A stretch of 21,759 bases of DNA from DATKKX01 sp035542775 (GTDB taxonomy: Bacteria; Planctomycetota; Phycisphaerae; UBA1845; UTPLA1), in NCBI GenBank assembly GCA_035542775.1, contig DATKKX010000375.1:1-21759 (forward strand). Reading direction: 5' to 3'. The notes beneath the pieces are model-generated. The model was not told the DNA's origin and ran no database searches. It saw only the letters and a program-made list of their open reading frames with translations. Below, in pieces: positions 15,804-21,759 of this stretch. Every line of letters starts with the position of its first letter. Positions within the stretch are counted from its first letter, which is position 1. The position numbers and the translations under genes are program-made.

Positions 15804-15878
15804 TCACCGTTTGGTTCCGTTCCCAGACGTTGCCACTACAGCCAAACCCAAATCCGGAATCCTGAAGCGATAGGACAT
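15804..15878 (-). CDS. 24-residue leader ORF ahead of the Cys-rich gene
   Basis: ATG 15878 has a near-perfect Shine-Dalgarno, GGAGGTG, 5 bp upstream, the best ribosome site in the neighbourhood. It encodes MSYRFRIPDLGLAVVATSGN plus four residues and stops at 15804, only 5 bp before the ATG of the 139-residue gene, which itself has a weak site. The layout suggests translational coupling or a leader-peptide control. Alternatively a frameshift has split a longer gene: the leader lies in a different frame from the protein downstream. Confidence 0.5.
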   Translation of the reverse strand: MSYRFRIPDLGLAVVATSGNGTKR

Positions 15879-16300
15879 GCTCGCACCTCCGGAAAGAGAG
15901 TTGTCTCACGACCGATGGAGGCGTGCCGGAGAAAAGTGCCCGAACCGTGGTGATCATCGTTCGGACAAGGAACCGCGCGCCGCCGCAGTCGCTTGAAACC
16001 CTATTATACCACGTCGCCCTTGCCGGCGAGCTCGAGGCGCTGGAGCTGAAATACCCCGGTCAATTCAAGGTGGCGCTGTATGAAGTCGGCGAATCGGTGA
16101 CCCCGCCCGAACCAGGGGGGGACATGAATCGACGAGCAAATCGCTAGTGGTTGGCAGAGAATCTGAGAACTCGAGGCGGCGGGAGTCAAACCCGCGCCCT
16201 GGGGAGGCCGGCGAGACTGGGAGTGCCCGCCCGGACGGATGCCGTTACAATCGTGCGGCGCTCGACGACGATTGGCCGCGGCCTGAAGGAGATCGGCCCA
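15879..16300. other. Gene-free stretch with ssrA-like fragment
   Basis: No gene is supported; short frames on both strands lack ribosome sites and recognisable sequence. It holds a minus-strand TATAAT (16008-16003), possibly serving the leader ORF though without a clear -35, and the tmRNA-like fragment at 16173-16199. Confidence 0.5.
16173..16199 (-). repeat. tmRNA 3'-end fragment / att-like copy A
   Basis: On the minus strand this gives a T-arm GCGGG-TTTGACT-CCCGC, with a paired stem, followed by CGCCTC. It resembles the 3' end of an ssrA gene, as at 21580-21608. No matching 5' acceptor strand or tag region occurs upstream, where the thioesterase gene lies, so this is a fragment, best explained as an attachment-site remnant. 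Confidence 0.5.
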
Positions 16301-16711
16301 GTGGTGGACTCATCCGTTGAACCCCATGGCGAACCCGCGATTCGTGTGATGATGATGCCGCGGGACACGAACCCCAGTGGGACAATCTTCGGCGGCGTCA
16401 TCCTGAGCTACATAGACCAGGCAGGCGGGATCGAGGCCCACAAACTCAGCCCTCATCGACTCGTCACGGTAGCGATGGACTCCGTGCAGTTCAAGGAGCC
16501 GGTCTACGTCGGCGATATGTTGAGCTTTTATGCCAAGGTCGTCTCGATTGGGCGGACATCGGTCCGGATCCGCGTCGACGTGGAGGCGACTCGTTACCGC
16601 GAGCCCCAGGTGCGGGTGCCGGTGACGACGGCAGAGATTATCTATGTCGCAGTGGACGAGAATCAGCGGCCGATTCCGGTGCGTTCTGTCCCCCCGGCGT
16701 CTTCCACCTGA
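16301..16711 (+). CDS. Hotdog-fold acyl-CoA thioesterase, YciA/BACH type
   Basis: A 136-residue hydrolase of acyl-CoA thioesters. The acyl-CoA thioesterase signature is clear: PRDTNPSGTIFGGVILSYID then QAGGIEA, with the expected aspartate in SYIDQAGG. Next come VTVAMDSVQFKEPVYVGDML, SFYAKVVSIGRTSVRIRVDV, and TTAEIIYVAVDEN. The family works as a hexamer on a range of acyl-CoAs; the substrate cannot be told. GTG 16301 is chosen for AGGAG 9 bp upstream; the second GTG at 16304 is possible. The open frame extends to 16151, but that would translate the tmRNA-like fragment. It stands alone between two ssrA-like copies, so it may be cargo of an older insertion. Confidence 0.88.
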   Translation: MVDSSVEPHGEPAIRVMMMPRDTNPSGTIFGGVILSYIDQAGGIEAHKLSPHRLVTVAMDSVQFKEPVYVGDMLSFYAKVVSIGRTSVRIRVDVEATRYREPQVRVPVTTAEIIYVAVDENQRPIPVRSVPPASST

Positions 16712-16917
16712 GTCGCCCGCCCCACCACAGCCCCCGGGCAGTCCAGGCGGAACCGGCCCGCTCCACCTGACATCGGGGGCGATCACTCCACGAGGTTATG
16801 TAGTGCCGACGGACGATACGGATGCTTGGGTGGACAAGGGACCATTTCAACGCTCCCGAGCGGAGTGAGGTTTTACACCCACTTTCACAAAACCAGCCTA
16901 GGAACGTCAAAACGGAT

Positions 16918-16936
16918 TGGAGGCGGCGGGAATCGA
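16918..16936 (-). repeat. tmRNA 3'-end / att-like copy B
   Basis: TGGAGGCGGCGGGAATCGA is identical to positions 21580-21598 for 19 bases. Beyond that it diverges and the T-stem cannot form, so only the terminal part of the ssrA-like end is duplicated. This is what a distal att site left by integration looks like. Confidence 0.6.
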
Positions 16937-16954
16937 AAGTGCACGCCGCCCCAC

Positions 16955-17066
16955 GAAGAAAACGGCAGGAATCGATAAAAAACGCGGTTGGCGAGGGACT
17001 TACAGCGATCTCGACCTGACCACTCAAGACCCGTCAAGACTGTCGAAAACCGCGTTTATCGGGTAC
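16955..17066. repeat. Long direct repeat, left copy
   Basis: Starts GAAGAAAACGGCAGGAATCG and ends GTTTATCGGGTAC. Matches 21431-21532 with about seven mismatches plus one 10-bp insertion (ACCCGTCAAG) here. It includes a further att-like core, CGGCAGGAATCGA, at 16963-16975. Same orientation as the right copy. Confidence 0.85.
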
Positions 17067-17354
17067 CTATCGGGTACTCGGATTTCAGTCGTCGCCAATA
17101 GTTGGTGTCGGTCATTCCGCGCGAAGCGAACAACGCGATTGAACGCCACGTGAGCGACTCCGTGCCAGTCGCACTGAGCATATGCCCGTCGTTCTTCATC
17201 ATGGGCGGCGACGAAACGCAGCGCCAGGCATCGGGCCGCCGAGTCATGGCCGGACTCTCTCGATTGTCAGTGCAAACCACCTCGCTCGGTCCTATGCAAT
17301 CGCCGGCGAGGGCAAGCTGCGGCGTACGATCTGTCCTCGGGTACCGCGGCCTTA

Positions 17355-17732
17355 TCAGAACCGGTAGCCCATCCGGACCCAATAGTGCCAATCCGCGATC
17401 GCCTGACTGGTCTGGTCGTCCGTGTCGTCATGGGGCTTCAACTGCGACAGGGGCACAGCCAAGCCGTCCTTCCCCCAGCGGATGGTGACGAACATCTCGT
17501 GGCCACATTCATCCTCATCCGGCATGCCAATGACTTCAACCTCGTCTTTGACCCGCAACGGCGAAATGGAACGCTTGGCGATGCAGGTAGCGGTGTAGGG
17601 GAAGTTGAATTGACTTTCGAGGTAGTAATACCATCCCATCGCTCGCTCGTCCTCACCATAGGCATCAACAACGATCTCCATCAGGATGCGTTGTTCACGT
17701 TCTCTGTCATGCTTTGACTGGCGCTTCGCCAT
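17355..17732 (-). CDS. CcbP-type calcium-binding protein
   Basis: A 125-residue acidic, cytosolic protein. The core EIVVDAYGEDERAMGWYYYL, then FPYTATCIAKRSISPLRVKD, EVEVIGMPDEDECGHEMFV and VPLSQLKP, ending DWHYWVRMGY, fits my recollection of the CcbP family (Pfam Calci_bind_CcbP), named after the cyanobacterial calcium-binding protein from Anabaena. The clustered Asp/Glu residues would be the calcium ligands. ATG 17732 has GGAGG 7 bp upstream; the open frame upstream to 17771 is not needed. It is the leftmost gene of the putative island, divergent from the 517-residue gene. From memory such proteins are common as stand-alone genes in environmental bacteria, so an unrelated role is possible. 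Confidence 0.75.
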   Translation of the reverse strand: MAKRQSKHDREREQRILMEIVVDAYGEDERAMGWYYYLESQFNFPYTATCIAKRSISPLRVKDEVEVIGMPDEDECGHEMFVTIRWGKDGLAVPLSQLKPHDDTDDQTSQAIADWHYWVRMGYRF

Positions 17733-18159
17733 CACCCGACCTCCTCTATCCTGCTCGCCGCCGCTCTCCAATCGAGCATGTTGCCTGTACGTATTGCGCC
17801 CTTCTTACTGGATGCGGAGCGCCACGAAAAGTCCCCGGGGTGTCCCAAGTTGCCATGACAAAGGCGGCTTCTACTCCGCCTGTAATTCGTTTGAGGCGTT
17901 TGTGAAGCGTTTGAGTTGTTCTTGGGGCGTTGATATGTAATGGGCGGATCGGCCGGTCCTCCTGTCATTTTCAATCATCTCACGGAATCTGGTGAGCCTG
18001 AGTCTAAGAAGATGTGCTGTCGCGAGGCGGTAGCAACGCGAGGCCGGCGGCCGGCGGTGATGGACAAACCCGGAGCGTGGGCGATAATCGCACTGGGTCG
18101 CTCGGAGTGCTGCGGCTTATGACGCCGGGTGTACCGGCGGTTCCGGCAGGGGATGTCAC
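17733..18159. other. Divergent intergenic region with hairpin and CGTTTG triplet
   Basis: About 430 bp without a supportable gene, between two divergent island genes. It contains a perfect AGGCGG/CCGCCT hairpin with 8-base loop at 17862-17881 and three CGTTTG words at 17888, 17897 and 17908, which might be regulator binding sites. No clear -35/-10 pair was found for either gene. Confidence 0.5.
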
Positions 18160-19713
18160 ATGCTTCGCCTTTCCAGTCCTTCTTCTGAACTACGCCCCAA
18201 GCGGGGCCTCGGGTTCCAGCGTTTGGAGAAGCCGCTTCACCGGGTCATCCGCGAGGCCCAGGATGACTTCACATGCGAGTCACTCCTGCTCGACGGCGCT
18301 GAGATCGAGGAGTTGGCAGAGATCCTCGTGGACTTCGCGGAAGACGTTCATTGCGAAGTGGGTTTGTGGGAGGCCTACGAGCGGTTCAACAGGGAGTTTT
18401 TCCAGACCCCGCTACCCATGATCGCCGCGGAAGAGGTCGATCGAGGGTCCGCGGGGCTCAGCCGGGCGCGGATCCAACATCTGCTCTGGGTTCTGTATCC
18501 CGAGCTCGTCCCTGGCCTGATACTCGCTCCCGGTCACGCTGATCTCCTCCATTTGGCCGAAGCAGTGCGGGCCTTCCTGGATCGCGAGCTCCGGTCCGCT
18601 CCCAGGGAATCCTCCACCAAGACCTTCCTGCAGGCGCCCAACGAGTACGGCTGGGATGTGAAGCGGAAGCTCATCTGGCTGGGCACGGAATCCTATCTCT
18701 TTCGCCTTTTCTACCGGGCGTACTTGGAGAAGGAGGGCGATCCTAAGAACACCATCACCCATACCGACGATTTCGTGTGCCAGCAGTGCACCCACTGGTC
18801 CGGCCTCGGGGCCATCGACATCCTGGCCTATGCCCTCGACCTGACCGAGAACGATCGCCGGGACCTCCGCAGTTGGTACGAGCGACACGCTTCTTTCTAT
18901 GAGATGCGATCCGTCAGCAACGAAGTCCTGGATGCCCGGAATGTGATCAGCGGCGACATGTACCGCGTTCGGATCAACATGGACCGGCACCCCTTCGAGC
19001 GCGGGCAGGTCTTCTTCGGCAGCCTGGTCCCGTGGCGGGGAGAGTGGTACTGGTCCGGGATGCAGCGGTCATACGGCCCCGCCGCGAATATAAACCTCGA
19101 TGATCTTCGAAAAACGATGAGAAGGACCAGCCCGGGCATCGTGTGCCGCTTCTGGAAGGAATACGAGGCGCAGGTGCGGGAGCGGGCGAAGAAGTTGCAC
19201 GAGGAGCTGCTGGCCTACTCGGGACGAGACCTGGTGGTGTACACCGATGGTCTGGCCATGGCCGCGGACTGGCAGAAGGAAATCCGCGCCCAGTGGGAAT
19301 CACGACCGGCCGAGGAGCGAGAGAAAGTGATGCAGCGGCATGGTCTCGGTAAGGGTCCCCCGAGCGTACGAATTCCTCCGGACTTGTTGGAGAACAAGAG
19401 CGGTATCGGCGTGTTTCTTAACCCTGATGAAGGGAAGGAAATCGTACAGGACTTTAATTCCCTCCTCTCCGGGCTGCGGCGCAAAGGAGAGGGTCTGTCC
19501 GATGACGAAGCCGATGTCATCCGCAGGTTCTTTCAGTTTTCGGCAGTCAGCCCCCGATTTGCGCAGAGGTTGATTCAGGACCACGGAACTGAATCCATCC
19601 GGGCGGCCTTTCTTGTCAGGGACGACGCGCCCGGCTATTGGCTTGACTATTTGCTGCGTGCTCACAAGGGCGAGTACTACCGGAAACGCTACCCCTCGGT
19701 TGCGGTGGTGTGA
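18160..19713 (+). CDS. Large conserved-looking protein, family uncertain
   Basis: A 517-residue soluble protein with no signal peptide or membrane helix. Regions in order: acidic helical N-terminal part (DFAEDVHCEVGLWEAYERFN); HLLWVLYPELVPGLILAP; LAEAVRAFLDREL; a CxxC in DDFVCQQCTHW near residue 210; a beta-rich segment MYRVRINMDRHPFERGQVFF followed by LVPWRGEWYWSG; DLVVYTDGLAMAADWQKEI; and a C-terminal helical part (GIGVFLNPDEGKEIVQDFNS ... YWLDYLLRAHKGEYYRKRYP). The pattern reminds me of the DUF3843 group, but I cannot confirm it. ATG 18160 has AGGGG about 9 bp upstream. No catalytic signature is recognised. It lies between the CcbP-like and Fic genes in the putative island. Confidence 0.8.
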   Translation: MLRLSSPSSELRPKRGLGFQRLEKPLHRVIREAQDDFTCESLLLDGAEIEELAEILVDFAEDVHCEVGLWEAYERFNREFFQTPLPMIAAEEVDRGSAGLSRARIQHLLWVLYPELVPGLILAPGHADLLHLAEAVRAFLDRELRSAPRESSTKTFLQAPNEYGWDVKRKLIWLGTESYLFRLFYRAYLEKEGDPKNTITHTDDFVCQQCTHWSGLGAIDILAYALDLTENDRRDLRSWYERHASFYEMRSVSNEVLDARNVISGDMYRVRINMDRHPFERGQVFFGSLVPWRGEWYWSGMQRSYGPAANINLDDLRKTMRRTSPGIVCRFWKEYEAQVRERAKKLHEELLAYSGRDLVVYTDGLAMAADWQKEIRAQWESRPAEEREKVMQRHGLGKGPPSVRIPPDLLENKSGIGVFLNPDEGKEIVQDFNSLLSGLRRKGEGLSDDEADVIRRFFQFSAVSPRFAQRLIQDHGTESIRAAFLVRDDAPGYWLDYLLRAHKGEYYRKRYPSVAVV

Positions 19714-19897
19714 GAAAGAGAAGACGCAGCCCTGCCGGACTTGCCTGGCCTGCAACCTACTCGGCAGCAAGATGATCGTGTTCGCAGGAGCACTATCTAC
19801 CAATGACAGGGGTCGGCCGCGGAACGCCTAACATTGCAGCACCGAACCGATTGACGCATCGGAGAACATCGAGGCGCGTTTCACGCAACGCGACTAG

Positions 19898-21055
19898 TCA
19901 ATCGGCGTCCCCGGTCAGCGCGTGAAGGTAGGCATGGTAGGCGTACACGCGATCTCGCTCTTTTCCCGTGATCTCACGCAGCACATCAGCCTGCACGAGG
20001 GCGGTGATCGCTTTGGACGCGGTTGGCTTGCTCGTCTTCAGCAGCTGTATGGCCCTGGGCAATGTCATCATCGGGTGAGTGGGAAGCAGGTCCAACAGCC
20101 GGACGGCCGGAATCGTCACACCCTCGCGAACCAGGAGCCTCTTGCGATCTTCGCTGATGAGCCTGAACACTCGCTGGACGACCGCCACGCCATCGCCGGC
20201 CGCTTCGCGGACACACTCCAGATAGAACGCGGTCCAGCCCTCCCAATCGCCCTGGGCGCGAACCGCCAGCAGCCGGTCATAGTACTCCTGCTGGTGCCGC
20301 TTGAGCGCCAGACTGAGGTACAGCAGCGGCGATGTCAGCACGCCCCAATGCTCGAGGAGCAGCGTAATCAATAAGCGGCCAATGCGGCCGTTGCCGTCCA
20401 GGAACGGGTGAATGGTCTCGAACTGCACATGGGCAAGCCCTGCCCGGATCAATGGTGGAAGCGGATCGTCCCTGTGCAGCCACTTCTCAAGCGCCGACAA
20501 GGCAGCGGGCACGGCATCCGGCGGAGGAGGCACAAATCGGGCATTACCCGGCCGCGTGCCGCCGATCCAGTTCTGCGAACGTCGGATCGCTCCCGGCTGG
20601 CGATTGGCCCCGCGAGATCCATGCATCAGGCGCCGGTGAGTCAGGCACAGCAACCGGGTGCTGAGCGGCAGGCCCTTGGGTTTCGACAACTCCCCGCGGG
20701 CCCACGTCAGCGCATCAACATAATTGCAGACCTCCTCGACATCGTCCGGGCGCTTGGCCTTGCTGGTCGCCTCGAACTCGAGAACGTCCTGGAGCGTGGC
20801 CTGCGTGCCTTCGATCTGCGAGGAGATCACGGCCTCTTTGCGGACGAAGCCGTACAAGAACCAGTCAGGACTCGGGACCATCGTACCAGCCACGGCGAGA
20901 TGCCCCAATGCAGCCGTCGCTTCGGATAGAAGCCCACTCAATCGCCGGTCAACGACGAGCGGCGGATTCGTGGGCGGCAACGGGCGGGGCACGAAGGCCT
21001 GGACGCTTTCCCCGCCGGCGGCGGTCGTTCGGTAGGTGCCGGTCTGCCGTTTCAT
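19898..21055 (-). CDS. fic: Fic-domain AMPylator with C-terminal winged helix
   Basis: A 385-residue Fic protein, expected to transfer AMP from ATP to a target protein. The catalytic motif is complete: HPFLDGNGRIGR at 216-227, with H216. An N-terminal inhibitory helix SSQIEG (78-83) with E82 makes it a class II, self-restrained Fic. The N-terminal part from 30 to 120 is the Fic_N domain. The C-terminal part (about 310-380) is a winged helix: TLPRAIQLLKTSKPTASKAI then ALVQADVLREITGKERDRVY, a common arrangement in Fic proteins that may bind their own promoter. ATG 21055 is chosen; an upstream TTG at 21079 would extend into the promoter. Target unknown; no antitoxin gene adjoins, consistent with inhibition in cis. 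Confidence 0.93.
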   Translation of the reverse strand: MKRQTGTYRTTAAGGESVQAFVPRPLPPTNPPLVVDRRLSGLLSEATAALGHLAVAGTMVPSPDWFLYGFVRKEAVISSQIEGTQATLQDVLEFEATSKAKRPDDVEEVCNYVDALTWARGELSKPKGLPLSTRLLCLTHRRLMHGSRGANRQPGAIRRSQNWIGGTRPGNARFVPPPPDAVPAALSALEKWLHRDDPLPPLIRAGLAHVQFETIHPFLDGNGRIGRLLITLLLEHWGVLTSPLLYLSLALKRHQQEYYDRLLAVRAQGDWEGWTAFYLECVREAAGDGVAVVQRVFRLISEDRKRLLVREGVTIPAVRLLDLLPTHPMMTLPRAIQLLKTSKPTASKAITALVQADVLREITGKERDRVYAYHAYLHALTGDAD

Positions 21056-21070
21056 GGCTGGTTTGCTCCA

Positions 21071-21139
21071 CTTTACCAAATCATACCGCTAGTAAAGCAC
21101 TCTTACCTAAGATCGGCCACTAATCAAGCCCTCTTTACC
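21071..21139 (-). promoter_or_regulatory. fic promoter with repeated GGTAAAG operator boxes
   Basis: On the minus strand a -10-like TATGAT (21085-21080) sits 24 bp before the fic ATG. Around it are four related boxes: GGTAAAG at 21077-21071 and 21139-21133, GGTAAGA at 21107-21101, and the inverted CTTTACT at 21097-21091. The inverted pair brackets the -10, the expected layout for a repressor site, perhaps bound by the Fic protein's own winged helix. Confidence 0.5.
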
Positions 21140-21579
21140 TGGATTCGGCGTGGCTGATCGGACGGGGTCGTCATCAAGCCGAAGCAATGCCCCCGTCGTG
21201 GCAGAGGCGCTGAGCCACAAAAGGCTCGGGCAATCGGCGCGGACGACGGTACGCCGAAGGCCGTTGTACCCAGCATTGTACTGAATGACGGGGAAGGCTC
21301 GCGAAAAGCATCGATCGCGACCAATGCCGATAGTCGTGAATCAACAAACGAACCACTGCCGTGCAACGAGTTGCGCATCGTTGCTCAAGAAATTATGACT
21401 TATTAAGGCGATAATGAGAAGTTTGCCCCCGAAGAAAACGGCGGGAATCGATAAAAAACGAGGTTGGCGCAGGACTTACAGAGATCTCGACCTGACCGCT
21501 CAAGACTGTCGAAAACTGCGTTTATCGGGTACGCGCTTTTTTGGCGCGCGCAAGTTTATCCGAGCTCTCAGTTTGCGAC
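21080..21579. other. Gene-free right flank of the island
   Basis: About 500 bp without a supportable gene. It holds the fic promoter/operator, the right direct repeat, and a CGCGC-(T6 loop)-GCGCG stem around 21533-21550. A plus-strand frame ending GTGCAACGAGTTGCGCATCG etc. near 21400 reads open but lacks a start with a ribosome site; it may be a decayed gene remnant. Confidence 0.45.
21431..21532. repeat. Long direct repeat, right copy
   Basis: Starts GAAGAAAACGGCGGGAATCG and ends GTTTATCGGGTAC; about 93% identical to 16955-17066 apart from a 10-bp indel. It contains an att-like core CGGCGGGAATCGA at 21439-21451, the same 13 bases as in the ssrA-like end at 21586-21598. Confidence 0.85.
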
Positions 21580-21616
21580 TGGAGGCGGCGGGAATCGAAC
21601 CCGCGTCCTCGAAAAC
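21580..21616 (-). ncRNA. ssrA: Putative tmRNA (ssrA) 3' end, rest outside window or truncated
   Basis: On the minus strand: GTTTTCGAGGAC, then a T-arm GCGGG-TTCGATT-CCCGC, then acceptor strand CGCCTCC and discriminator A. This closely matches known tmRNA 3' ends. No tRNA body (D or anticodon arm, 5' GGAGGCG) occurs in the preceding 70 bases, which argues against an ordinary tRNA. CCA is not encoded. The tag-coding part and 5' end would lie beyond 21759, so I cannot tell an intact gene from another duplicated end. Confidence 0.55.
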
Positions 21617-21759
21617 GTAACCCCTTGTCAATCCTCATCCGGCGCTGGTGACCATGAGGGGTGTTGTAGTGGGCGTTGTACTGAAAGCCAGCGAACTGCT
21701 GCGAAAGATCCTGGCTTGGCGGCAATCGTGACCGCGTGGCCGACACTTCCCGAGCCGAT

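Larger units (their letters stand above)
16712..17354. other. Gene-free stretch containing the left island boundary
   Basis: No gene is supported. It holds a short CGCTC/GAGCG stem near 16850, the ssrA-like copy at 16918-16936, the long direct repeat at 16955-17066, and a tandem ATCGGGTAC doublet around 17058-17076. The 288 bp between the repeat and the stop of the CcbP-like gene show nothing recognisable. Confidence 0.55.
17067..21430. mobile_element. Putative genomic island between direct repeats
   Basis: The 4.4 kb interval between the two long direct repeats carries three genes: a CcbP-like protein, a 517-residue orphan and a Fic protein. ssrA-end copies flank both sides in the same orientation, as expected when an element inserts at the 3' end of ssrA. 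No integrase or transposase is visible, so the element is either decayed, mobilised in trans, or larger than this interval. The boundary assignment is inference. Confidence 0.55.

Noticed and set aside
15923..16189. Short frames on both strands near the tmRNA-like fragment
   Set aside because: No ribosome sites, mutually antisense, and no recognisable sequence.
16151..16300. 50-residue N-terminal extension of the thioesterase
   Set aside because: It would translate the ssrA-like fragment and lacks a ribosome site; the GTG at 16301 has AGGAG and starts near the domain.
17888..17913. CRISPR-like or iteron array from three CGTTTG words
   Set aside because: Only six-base words with spacings of 9 and 11 bp; too short and irregular for an array. 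No CRISPR repeat-spacer pattern occurs anywhere in the window.
21124..21430. Integrase or transposase fragment at the right island edge
   Set aside because: Open frames on both strands were read; no recombinase catalytic motif was recognised.
21580..21660. Ordinary tRNA gene
   Set aside because: T-arm and acceptor 3' strand are present, but there is no D arm, anticodon arm or 5' GGAGGCG at tRNA distance.

Overview
The window is GC-rich bacterial chromosome. Gene content (a TlpA lipoprotein with a LolA-like front half, a YfhO-type membrane protein, a ParB/parS locus, several small Cys-rich orphans) suggests a planctomycete-like lineage, perhaps Phycisphaerae. That placement is inference from gene style; no rRNA or other decisive marker is present.

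Layout. 1-3102 (minus): the 5' part of a mannose-1-phosphate guanylyltransferase gene, preceded by a UvrD/PcrA helicase gene with a near-leaderless promoter candidate. 3103-3732: no gene, but degenerate intergenic repeats. 3733-7574 (plus): a sigma-54-activating response regulator, riboflavin enzyme RibD and a TlpA-type thioredoxin lipoprotein, closely spaced. 7388-11076 (minus): a 120-residue Cys-rich protein, a SAM methyltransferase and a YfhO-family membrane protein; the last overlaps the tlpA 3' end tail-to-tail by 187 bp. 11411-11665 (minus): a small lipoprotein. 11666-12473: no gene, but two parS palindromes and a promoter for parB. 12474-15300 (plus): parB, a membrane-anchored HEAT-like protein and a DedA protein. 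15379-15878 (minus): a Cys-rich protein behind a strongly initiated 24-codon leader ORF.

16173-21616 looks accessory. Five same-orientation copies of a motif matching the 3' end of a tmRNA (ssrA) gene occur here, and a direct repeat of about 100 bp (16955-17066 and 21431-21532) brackets 4.4 kb. This interval holds a CcbP-type calcium-binding protein, a 517-residue protein I cannot firmly place, and a Fic-domain AMPylator with a C-terminal winged helix and a multi-box operator. A hotdog thioesterase gene lies between the two leftmost att-like copies. I read this as an island, or stacked islands, inserted at the 3' end of ssrA. No integrase is visible.

The strongest leads are the ssrA-end island with its unfamiliar cargo, the parB/parS locus without an adjacent parA, the coding-on-coding overlap of tlpA and yfhO, and the leader ORF at 15804-15878.
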